Assembly (NCBI GenBank): GCA_934591745.1
Contig: CAKTPQ010000025.1
Location: forward strand, 1-22,904
Reading direction: 5' to 3'
Source of the DNA: an uncultured Oscillospiraceae bacterium
GTDB lineage: Bacteria; Bacillota; Clostridia; Oscillospirales; Oscillospiraceae
DNA: 22,904 nucleotides
Below, in pieces: positions 1 to 4,815 of this stretch. Under the pieces are notes generated by a model. It was not told the DNA's origin, made no database searches, and saw only the letters and a list, made by a program, of their open reading frames with translations. The translations under genes were made by a program, and so were the position numbers. Numbering within the stretch: position 1 is the first letter of the stretch; each line of letters starts with the position of its first letter.

Positions 1-208
1 GGTTGACCTCACGGTCGTTCATAAAAGCGATCACATCGCTCTTTTTGATGGCGTAGCAGCGGGTTTTCTTGCCGGTGCAGGTGTGCGGAATCAGGTTGAA
101 TTGGAGAAGATAGAGCGCCGTCTGCTTGCTGATGTGGCAGGCGATCCGCATCTGCTCCTTGTTCATAATCTCCGGGTATTTTTTGAATTCCTTGGCGTCG
201 TATTTCAT
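1..208 (-). CDS. Excisionase/MerR-like helix-turn-helix DNA-binding protein (3' end cut by window edge)
   Basis: Reading leftward from ATG at 208, the frame stays open to the window edge and gives 69 residues beginning MKYDAKEFKKYPEIMNKEQM. A good ribosome binding site (AAAGGAG, about 8 bases upstream) supports this start. The sequence has a small winged-helix layout: an acidic/basic N-terminus, a helix-turn-helix around residues 15-37, and a 'CYAIKKSDVIAFM' segment near residues 51-63 of the kind that closes excisionase or MerR-type DNA-binding domains. Small proteins of this type often sit beside tyrosine integrases in clostridial mobile elements, acting as recombination directionality factors or regulators. 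Its position next to a tRNA scar fits that role. The C-terminus and next gene lie outside the window, so whether it is a true excisionase is unproven. Confidence 0.65.
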   Translation of the reverse strand, partial: MKYDAKEFKKYPEIMNKEQMRIACHISKQTALYLLQFNLIPHTCTGKKTRCYAIKKSDVIAFMNDREVN

Positions 209-535
209 AACGAAGACTCCTTTCTGTGTTTCGGTCCGAAAGGGCGCTTCGTATAATCTGTTTTGAGCCGGTTTTTCTTGCATTTCATCCGGGGGAACTG
301 TCCGCAAAGCCATACCGGACAAGGGTTTTCTTCTTGCGTGTTTTCTTGCCAGCGCGCAAAAAAATCGATCATTTTGGAGCATTTCTCATTTCAATTTGAA
401 CTCCGATTTTTTCTGATATGGAGCTGGTCAATACCGGTCGACGCGTCCGAAACCCGTTGCAGCACAAGGGTTTTCGCCGTTTCTAAAACTGCCGCCACCG
501 ACCACAGCAGACACGAAAGCGCCAAGTGCGAACAA
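209..535. other. Non-coding, AT-rich terminal region of the island
   Basis: No convincing gene is present; the open frames here lack ribosome binding sites. It holds a 13-bp palindrome (TTTCGGTCCGAAA, 229-241) just upstream of the excisionase-like gene, a TATAAT on the plus strand near 251-256 without a good -35, and two copies of ACAAGGGTTTTC (319-330 and 464-475). Such regions usually contain integrase and excisionase binding sites. Confidence 0.5.
319..475 (+). repeat. Pair of 12-bp direct repeats, possible integrase arm sites
   Basis: ACAAGGGTTTTC occurs at 319-330 and again at 464-475 in the same orientation, 145 bp apart. The second copy is about 70 bp from the tRNA fragment. Arm-type integrase sites are short direct repeats at this sort of distance from the core. 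With only two exact copies, chance or an unrelated duplication remains possible. Confidence 0.3.
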
Positions 536-593
536 GACTCGAAATCAGTTTGCGGGCAACCGCACGAGGGTTCGAATCCCTCCATCTCCGCCA
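536..593 (+). other. Attachment-site scar: 3' portion of tRNA-Ser(CGA)
   Basis: The segment reads as the 3' part of a class II tRNA. It has the anticodon loop CTCGAAA (538-544, anticodon CGA at 540-542), 3' anticodon stem TCAGT, a long variable arm (550-565), T-arm GAGGG-TTCGAAT-CCCTC (566-582), acceptor strand CATCTCC, discriminator G and CCA (591-593). An intact gene would need ACTGA before the loop and GGAGATG at its 5' end. Neither is present: only GA of the 5' stem remains at 536-537. The break in the anticodon arm is a typical crossover point for tyrosine integrases, so this is read as an att site, not a functional tRNA. Confidence 0.8.
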
Positions 594-629
594 AAAGAGA
601 GCCACCCTCTGGGTGGCTCTCTTTTGGCG
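589..629. terminator. Perfect 19-bp hairpin directly after the tRNA-Ser 3' end
   Basis: Arms 589-607 and 611-629 pair perfectly around a TCT loop. The left arm begins inside the tRNA acceptor/CCA end. CTCTCTTTT on the right arm supplies a T-run, and the mirror image supplies one for the minus strand, so it can also serve the lipoprotein gene ending at 713. It is most simply the original terminator of the tRNA-Ser gene. Confidence 0.7.
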
Positions 630-662
630 TCCGCTGCTTCTTGCAGAGCAGAAAGCTGCTAC

Positions 663-687
663 CCGCCGATGGGCGGTTTTACTTTTC
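663..687 (+). terminator. Weak second plus-strand terminator
   Basis: A 5-bp GC stem (CCGCC, 663-667, with GGCGG, 672-676) is followed by TTTTACTTTTCTT. It may back up the tRNA terminator. The short stem makes it tentative. Confidence 0.35.
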
Positions 688-712
688 TTATCCGCGGCTG
701 CCGTCCGGTGGC

Positions 713-1543
713 TCAGCCGCGCAGGCCTGCCGCCTGCATGACGGCCTCCACCGCCGCCACCGGCTCGCTGCCCCAGGTGATGTCCACATCGGCGCAGCCG
801 GCGCTGTCCAGCAGATCCCGGGCATTGTCGGTCAGCAGCTCCTGATAGGCGTCATCCACCAGCGTCAGCTTCTGCAGGCAATCCGCCAGATCATCGTTCT
901 TCCCGGCCAGCCAGGTGAAGGCCGCCTCGCTGATCTCATCCGTGCCAAGGCCCGTATCCACGCCCCAGTTCAGCAGCTTGACCGCCGCCTGCACCGCCGA
1001 CAGCGAGGAGCCGGCCGTTCCCACCAGGACATCCGCGTCGATCTCATCCAGAATGGGCAGCGTCAGCACGGGCTGCACGTCAGCAGGCGCGTCAGCCGCG
1101 TCGGAGGTGGAGCAGGTCACGCTTCCGTCCGCGGAGACCGTCACATACAGTGTCCCCTGCGCCGCGTCATAGAAGAACGAGGCCTCGCCCAGCAGGGTAT
1201 CGTCCACAGTCCGCGCACCCACGGTAAATAAGACGGCGCGGTTCTCCTGCTCGGAAAGCGCCGCGATGTCGTCGCCCGCGAACATCCATTCCCCGGCCTT
1301 CAGCGCCGAGCCGTCCGCATTTTCCCCCACCTTGGAAAAGCTGCCGCCGCGCATGTACACGGAGGCGACATCGTCGCGCTCCACCCGGATATATACGCCG
1401 TTTTTCCAAGTCTCGGGCGTGTCCGCCGCCGAAGGTGTGTTGTCCTGTGCCGGCGTCAGCCGGGTACACCCCGTCATAAAGACGGCGGTCAGCAGGACCG
1501 CCGCCGTCAGCAGTGTCGTTATTGCTTTCTTACAGTTTTTCAT
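713..1543 (-). CDS. Lipoprotein of unknown function
   Basis: This 276-residue protein is not one I recognise. The start at 1543 follows AGGAGG by a few bases and opens a clear lipoprotein signal: MKNCKK, a hydrophobic stretch, then MTGC, the lipidated cysteine being near residue 25. The open frame extends further upstream, but that part would swallow most of the acetyltransferase gene and has no ribosome binding site. After a linker the mature part starts with an acidic, possibly beta-rich region (an 'NGVYIRVERDDVASVYMRGGSFSKVG' type segment, about residues 45-70), and ends with a helical Asp/Ala-rich half. It is the third gene of a TetR-GNAT-lipoprotein operon, 25 bases after the acetyltransferase stop. 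It is probably anchored outside the membrane; ligand or partner is unknown. Confidence 0.8.
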   Translation of the reverse strand: MKNCKKAITTLLTAAVLLTAVFMTGCTRLTPAQDNTPSAADTPETWKNGVYIRVERDDVASVYMRGGSFSKVGENADGSALKAGEWMFAGDDIAALSEQENRAVLFTVGARTVDDTLLGEASFFYDAAQGTLYVTVSADGSVTCSTSDAADAPADVQPVLTLPILDEIDADVLVGTAGSSLSAVQAAVKLLNWGVDTGLGTDEISEAAFTWLAGKNDDLADCLQKLTLVDDAYQELLTDNARDLLDSAGCADVDITWGSEPVAAVEAVMQAAGLRG

Positions 1544-1568
1544 AGTTCCTCCTGTTTTGATCTTCGCT

Positions 1569-2015
1569 TCAGGGACGCAGCCTGCAGGTATACCATTCCT
1601 CGCCGGTCTTCTCAAAGCCCGCGGACAGAAACATACGCTGGCTCTGCCGGTTGAAGGAATAGATATTCGCCGTGACCTGCTCCATCCCCTTTTCCCTTGC
1701 AAGCGCCAGCATATCCATAACGCAGCGGCGTCCGATGTGCCGGTTCTGGTATCTCTTGCAGACGACGATAGCGATCTCGCCGTTGTCGCGCAGGGAGACA
1801 TCCCCCACCAGTACGCCGCGGTACTCAATGTACCAGCAGCCGCCGTGGCTGTTCAGGTAGTCATACATGCTGTGCAGCAGCTCCAGGTCATAGGGTGTGT
1901 CCCGGTCATCCACCTGCTTGCAGACATCCGGGTCTTGATACCATGGCAGCGACGCGGCGTCGTTTCTATAATAAGGGATCAGCCTGATGTCACTGTCCAC
2001 CGTCCGTTCTGTCAT
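1569..2015 (-). CDS. GNAT-family N-acetyltransferase
   Basis: This 148-residue protein would transfer an acetyl group from acetyl-CoA to an amine; the substrate cannot be told from sequence. The GNAT core is visible: a beta-strand region with 'VLVGDVSLRDNGEIAIVV', then the acetyl-CoA loop 'RYQNRHIGRR' (Q/R-x-x-G-x-G/A type) starting a helix, then 'ANIYSFNRQSQRMFLSAGFEKTG', the usual C-terminal motif in which N and Y/F residues contact CoA. Length is normal for a single-domain GNAT. Its ATG overlaps the TetR stop (ATGA, 2012-2015), so the two are translationally coupled, which suggests the TetR protein controls this enzyme and the lipoprotein after it. Confidence 0.85.
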   Translation of the reverse strand: MTERTVDSDIRLIPYYRNDAASLPWYQDPDVCKQVDDRDTPYDLELLHSMYDYLNSHGGCWYIEYRGVLVGDVSLRDNGEIAIVVCKRYQNRHIGRRCVMDMLALAREKGMEQVTANIYSFNRQSQRMFLSAGFEKTGEEWYTCRLRP

Positions 2016-2653
2016 TTTGTAAGCATCCCCTTTTCATCGCCGCCGACCAGCGTGCGGAAAGCCGCTTCGCGGTCAAAGGTGCCGGCGGCAAAGCCGGGGA
2101 TCTCCTTGATGGCCTTGCAGACGCTGATACTGAAACCTGTCAGTATCCGGCCCAGCTCCTCATCGGAGTAAGGACAATCACCTGTAACGATCAGCGTGGA
2201 CAGGCTGTGCACTACCAGCCACAGGTCGCGGAAATAGAAGTCCGCTTCTCCGGCGGTGATGCGGTAGATGTTCATCAGCGTTGGGCGCACATGCTCCTGC
2301 AGGTGCCGCATGGACGCCATGGCGCTGTATTCCTTTGACCGCGTGAGAAACAGCAGCCGGTAAAGCTCCGGCTCCTCCCGTGCAAAGCGGATGTACTGCC
2401 TGCCAACACCGAGGAACGGGATATCCTCCTGTAAGCCCTTGTTGGTATAGCGGTCATACACGCCGATCGCCGCGGCATAGGCCTCTGCCTTGATGCCGTC
2501 CATGGAGCCGAAGGCGGTGAAGATCGGCTGCGTGGACGTACCCAGCTCGTTGGCGATGTTCTTCGCCGTCAGGCCATCGGCGCCCTTGGCCCGCACGACC
2601 CGCAGGGCTGCCTCCACCATCTCCGGTTTTGTGAACTTGTTCTTAGGAGCCAT
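2012..2653 (-). CDS. TetR/AcrR-family transcriptional regulator
   Basis: A DNA-binding repressor-type protein of 213 residues. The N-terminus 'KNKFTKPEMVEAALRVVRAKGADGLTAKNIANELGTSTQPIFTAFGSMDGI' is a TetR helix-turn-helix domain with the recognition helix around GTSTQPIFTAF; the rest is an all-helical ligand/dimer domain. I chose ATG 2653: the AAAGGG ribosome binding site lies about 9 bases upstream, whereas the in-frame GTG at 2662 directly abuts it. The gene heads the operon with the GNAT and lipoprotein genes and has its own consensus promoter and overlapping palindrome, so autorepression is likely. It is clearly paralogous to the regulator at 6433-7005 over the first 60 residues. The inducer is unknown. 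Confidence 0.9.
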   Translation of the reverse strand: MAPKNKFTKPEMVEAALRVVRAKGADGLTAKNIANELGTSTQPIFTAFGSMDGIKAEAYAAAIGVYDRYTNKGLQEDIPFLGVGRQYIRFAREEPELYRLLFLTRSKEYSAMASMRHLQEHVRPTLMNIYRITAGEADFYFRDLWLVVHSLSTLIVTGDCPYSDEELGRILTGFSISVCKAIKEIPGFAAGTFDREAAFRTLVGGDEKGMLTK

Positions 2654-2688
2654 CGTCTGCACCCTTTCCCGTCAAAGTAGAACGTTTA

Positions 2689-2710
2689 ATACATATCGCA
2701 CGATGTGTAT
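2689..2710. promoter_or_regulatory. Palindromic operator candidate for the TetR operon
   Basis: ATACATATCG and CGATGTGTAT form an inverted repeat with 9 of 10 positions matching and a 2-bp centre. It covers the expected transcription start, immediately downstream of the -10 box at 2716-2721. Size and place fit an autoregulatory TetR operator. A second short inverted repeat, GTGTA-TTA-TACAC (2712-2724), overlaps the -10 itself. Confidence 0.5.
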
Positions 2711-2715
2711 TGTGT

Positions 2716-2744
2716 ATTATACACATCACGGGCGCGGCTGTCAA
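2716..2744 (-). promoter_or_regulatory. Consensus sigma-A promoter of the TetR-GNAT-lipoprotein operon
   Basis: On the minus strand TTGACA (2744-2739) and TATAAT (2721-2716) are separated by 17 bases, a perfect match in both boxes and spacing. A promoter this strong normally needs a repressor, consistent with the operator overlapping its start. Confidence 0.85.
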
Positions 2745-2754
2745 GCCTCTGCGC

Positions 2755-2790
2755 GGCAAAACAGCGGCTCCGCTTCAGAGCCGCCGTTTC
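2755..2790 (-). terminator. Terminator after the Cys-rich gene
   Basis: On the minus strand a GCGGCTC/GAGCCGC stem (2784-2778 with 2770-2764) is followed by TGTTTTGCC. It lies between the stop at 2800 and the TetR promoter, so it should insulate the two units. Confidence 0.6.
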
Positions 2791-2799
2791 AGTAGGCCG

Positions 2800-3111
2800 T
2801 CATTCGATCCGCAGGCAGAAATCGCAGCAGTCATTGCCGCGGCCCAGTGTCTTTGTGCGGTGCCAGATGAGTCTGGGATGCAGCCCGACATAGCTGATGT
2901 CATCGCAGTCGCAGAAACAACGGCACAGCTCCGGACAGCCATACTGCACGCAGGTGTCGTGATAGGGGCACCGCGTCATGTCGATGCGCCAGATGGTCCT
3001 GTCCGTCTGCAGTTCCGTGGCGGCAAAGGCCGCGCACAATTGCTCCGCCTGCATCGGGAACCGCTGCGCGACCGTCTCCCGGAAGTCTGCGGCGAGATAG
3101 CTCTCTTTCAT
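2800..3111 (-). CDS. Short Cys-rich protein, similar to the C-terminal part of ATC-hydrolase-like (PF14196) proteins
   Basis: A 103-residue protein with 11 cysteines. Its C-terminal half ('CPYHDTC' at 48-54, 'CPELCRCFCDCDD' at 59-71, 'HRTKTLGRGNDCCDF' at 84-98) matches my memory of the end of L-2-amino-thiazoline-4-carboxylic acid hydrolase-like proteins, which in clostridia usually carry a longer N-terminal helical region. Here the protein starts about 45 residues before the first cysteine motif. It is not simply a broken gene: AGGAGG lies 10 bases before the ATG, and there is a promoter with a structured leader. Whether it hydrolyses a cyclic thioether, binds a metal or has lost activity cannot be told. 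It stands alone between two terminators. Confidence 0.6.
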   Translation of the reverse strand: MKESYLAADFRETVAQRFPMQAEQLCAAFAATELQTDRTIWRIDMTRCPYHDTCVQYGCPELCRCFCDCDDISYVGLHPRLIWHRTKTLGRGNDCCDFCLRIE

Positions 3112-3121
3112 ATCTGTGCGT

Positions 3122-3195
3122 CCTCCTCGCAGAGCGGTTAGAGAAAATTAACCACCCTGCTTTTGAAAAACCGCTCTGCGGCGGTCTTTTTTTGC
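3122..3195 (-). promoter_or_regulatory. Structured 5' leader with alternative hairpins upstream of the Cys-rich gene
   Basis: The leader can form a short early hairpin (ACCGC-loop-GCGGT) followed by TTTTTC, which looks like a weak terminator. Alternatively, 12 bases of it (CGCAGAGCGGTT, 3180-3169) pair perfectly with AACCGCTCTGCG (3139-3128), which directly abuts the AGGAGG ribosome binding site (3127-3122). The two structures share bases and so exclude one another. This resembles an attenuator or a translation-control element, but it matches no riboswitch class I know. Confidence 0.45.
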
Positions 3196-3201
3196 AGGCA
3201 C

Positions 3202-3230
3202 ATTGTAGCACGCGCATACGCTTTTTGCAA
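3202..3230 (-). promoter_or_regulatory. Promoter of the Cys-rich gene
   Basis: Minus-strand TTGCAA (3230-3225) and TACAAT (3207-3202) are spaced by 17 bases. Transcription would start near 3195, giving a leader of about 85 bases. Confidence 0.65.
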
Positions 3231-3253
3231 GACGGTGTTTCGTTTCCGGAACT

Positions 3254-3293
3254 GCAAAAGCATCCGGCGGAGGGCAGGCCCTCCACCGGATGC
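3254..3293 (-). terminator. Terminator of the VTC-DUF4956 operon
   Basis: A 15-bp stem (arms 3293-3279 and 3274-3260, one G-U pair) is followed on the minus strand by TTTTGC. It begins about 12 bases after the DUF4956 stop. Confidence 0.75.
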
Positions 3294-3304
3294 CGTATGT
3301 GTTC

Positions 3305-3967
3305 TCACAGGTTCTCTCTGGTCAGTTCCCGGCCGCAGACAATGTTCAGGTTGCCGTTCCGGCAGCGCAGCGCGTCCAGAAACGCCTTGGGGATACGGTC
3401 CTCCGGCAGGGTGACGCGGTACTCCAGTTCGTACAGCGTGCCCATGTTGCTGGTCTTGACCTTCACCAGTGTGTGCGCCACAGTGTATTGGGCGAACAGG
3501 TCGTCAAACAGTTCCTCGTAATCCAGATTTTCGGGGATGGTGATCTTCAGGATCCGTTCCCCGGTGGGCTTGCCGCCCAGATGCGCCGCCGTCAGCAGCA
3601 TCAGCGCGGCGGAGACGATGACGAATGTCAGCGCTGCCAGCCCCACATAGCCCATGCCGGTAGCCAGACCGATGGCCATGCCCAGGAACAGCACGCCGAT
3701 CTCCCGGGCCGTCCCCGGTGCGGAACGGAACCGCACCAGACTGAAAGCGCCGGCCACCGCCACACCGGCACCGATGTTGCCATTGACCAGCATGATGACT
3801 ACCTGCACCACTGCGGGCAGGATGGCCAGCGTCACGGCAAAGCTCTGGCTGGAGCGGGCGCGGAACTGGGACACCATCGCCAGACCCACGCCCAGCGCCA
3901 GCGATACCGCGGTACAAATGAGGAATGCGGACAGCGTCAGCTCTGTCCCGATGATCGAACTAAGCAC
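3305..3967 (-). CDS. DUF4956 family membrane protein
   Basis: A 220-residue integral membrane protein. The N-terminal half has about four hydrophobic segments with the family-typical loop 'NGNIGAGVAVAGAFSLVRFRSAPGTAREIGVLF'; the last roughly 80 residues are a soluble alpha/beta domain ('ERILKITIPENLDYEELFDDLF'). I place the start at GTG 3967, giving MLSSIIGTELTL: AAGGAGG lies 8 bases upstream and it overlaps the end of the VTC gene by only 8 bases, while longer frames up to 4012 have no such site. DUF4956 genes recur next to VTC-domain genes, so the pair may work together at the membrane, perhaps in making or moving a phosphate polymer; that function is inferred from context. Confidence 0.85.
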   Translation of the reverse strand: MLSSIIGTELTLSAFLICTAVSLALGVGLAMVSQFRARSSQSFAVTLAILPAVVQVVIMLVNGNIGAGVAVAGAFSLVRFRSAPGTAREIGVLFLGMAIGLATGMGYVGLAALTFVIVSAALMLLTAAHLGGKPTGERILKITIPENLDYEELFDDLFAQYTVAHTLVKVKTSNMGTLYELEYRVTLPEDRIPKAFLDALRCRNGNLNIVCGRELTRENL

Positions 3968-4676
3968 AGAAACGTCCCTCCTTATTGAGAATGTGCTGCT
4001 GATAGCAGGCACCGTATTTTGAAAACGAAGTGGGATACACCCCCGCCTGCGACAGCAGACGGCTGAGCCACAGCGGGCAGACGCCGGGGGTCTTGATCTC
4101 CATCAGGAGCATGTCCGGGTCGCCGATGGGCGCGCCGTGGTCCCCCAGACGCAGGTCCAGCTGGGTATCGCGCCAGCGCAGGTTGGTGTCAAAGGTGATA
4201 CGCAGCTCCGGGTCATCTGTCCCGGCGAAGGCAAGGCGGTCATAGGCGATGAACACCCGTGGCCGGGCGCGGTAGAACTGCTGGAACCACATGATCTCCC
4301 GGCCGATCTGACCGAAAGCGTCCTCCGGCAGCGCGCCGTCCAGAAACGGTGCCGCCTGTGCGGCGGTCATGGTGACGCGGCGCTTGTACACCACGCCGTC
4401 ATACTTCTTTTTCAGTTCCACGAACACGCTGTCGTCACCGGACGGCACGCCGTAGCTGCGGACGCGGAGCTTCTCCTTGTACACCGGCTTTTCCAGCGAG
4501 GTACGGATGAGCCGCCAGTCCTCGGTGTCGTAGTAGATGTTGCAGATGGTGTATGCGCCGTAGGCATCCTTTTTCATATAAGGAGCCATTCCCTCCAGCA
4601 GGAAGCGCTGCTGCGCCGCCGTCAGGCGGTATTTCTTCTCGTAGCGCCGGAAGCAGCTCTGGATCTGGTTTGCCAT
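3960..4676 (-). CDS. VTC-domain protein (polyphosphate polymerase fold)
   Basis: This 238-residue protein has the VTC/CYTH-like tunnel fold used by yeast Vtc4 to make inorganic polyphosphate from ATP. Visible landmarks are 'RRYEKKYRLTAAQ' near the start, 'IYYDTEDWRLIRTSLEKPVYKEKLRVRSYG' (about 50-78), 'VFVELKKKYDGVVYKRRV', 'RVFIAYDRLAFAG', 'LRITFDTNLRWR', and 'LLMEIKTPGVCPLWLSRLLSQ' near the C-terminus. The many Arg/Lys and the ELK and EIK glutamates are what the active site needs. ATG 4676 is chosen because AGGAGG lies 8 bases upstream. It is first in an operon with the DUF4956 gene and divergent from the carbohydrate-binding lipoprotein. Polyphosphate synthesis is likely but not proven for bacterial single-domain members. 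Confidence 0.85.
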   Translation of the reverse strand: MANQIQSCFRRYEKKYRLTAAQQRFLLEGMAPYMKKDAYGAYTICNIYYDTEDWRLIRTSLEKPVYKEKLRVRSYGVPSGDDSVFVELKKKYDGVVYKRRVTMTAAQAAPFLDGALPEDAFGQIGREIMWFQQFYRARPRVFIAYDRLAFAGTDDPELRITFDTNLRWRDTQLDLRLGDHGAPIGDPDMLLMEIKTPGVCPLWLSRLLSQAGVYPTSFSKYGACYQQHILNKEGRFCA

Positions 4677-4701
4677 GGTGGGCACCTCCTTTTGTGGCTC
4701 T

Positions 4702-4734
4702 ATCCTACACGGGTAGGCTAAAACGTACCTAAAG
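4702..4734 (-). promoter_or_regulatory. Promoter and 11-bp-spaced direct repeats for the VTC operon
   Basis: On the minus strand CTTTAG-GTACG-TTTTAG (4734-4718) puts two TTTAG units 11 bp apart, ending exactly 10 bases before a -10 box, TAGGAT (4707-4702). No good -35 is present; the repeats take its place. This is the usual architecture of a promoter activated by an OmpR/PhoB-type response regulator. Confidence 0.55.
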
Positions 4735-4751
4735 AAACTTTTTGTTTTTTC

Positions 4752-4783
4752 TTTAGCCTGCCTTTAGGCGTCCGCCGTATGAT
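4752..4783 (+). promoter_or_regulatory. Promoter and 11-bp-spaced direct repeats for the carbohydrate-binding lipoprotein
   Basis: CTTTAG-CCTGC-CTTTAG has TTTAG units at 4752-4756 and 4763-4767, 11 bp apart. It ends exactly 10 bases before TATGAT (4778-4783). The arrangement mirrors that of the divergent VTC promoter, including the 10-base gap, and again lacks a -35 consensus. Shared control of both transcripts by one activator is the simplest reading. Confidence 0.55.
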
Positions 4784-4815
4784 GGGGGCACAAAAGCAAA
4801 AGGAGGTCACACCCC

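Larger units (their letters stand above)
1..593. mobile_element. Right-hand end of an integrated genomic island (partial)
   Basis: The stretch ends exactly at a 3' tRNA-Ser fragment that has no 5' half. It contains an excisionase-like gene and then AT-rich non-coding DNA (about 30% GC at 361-420), against GC-rich chromosome further right. This is the usual pattern where an element using a tyrosine integrase has inserted into a tRNA gene: the intact tRNA lies at the far end, and the displaced original 3' end remains here. The integrase and the intact tRNA should lie to the left, outside the window. The fragment is directly visible; the island interpretation is inferred. Confidence 0.65.

Noticed and set aside
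536..593. Functional tRNA-Ser gene
   Set aside because: No GGAGATG acceptor strand, D-arm or complete 5' anticodon stem occurs upstream, so it cannot fold as a full tRNA.
263..1231. Open frame crossing the island end, the tRNA fragment and the lipoprotein gene
   Set aside because: It reads through a tRNA remnant and a terminator hairpin and is antisense to a lipoprotein with a clear signal peptide and ribosome binding site.
3128..3180. T-box riboswitch upstream of the Cys-rich gene
   Set aside because: AGGGTGG is present, but the conserved AGGGTGGNACCGCG is interrupted, there is no room for the specifier stem in a leader of about 85 bases, and the gene is not an aminoacyl-tRNA or amino-acid gene.
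2900..3286. Frameshifted N-terminal part of the ATC-hydrolase-like gene
   Set aside because: The overlapping 128-codon frame has no family-like residues and crosses the promoter and leader, so it does not restore a longer protein.
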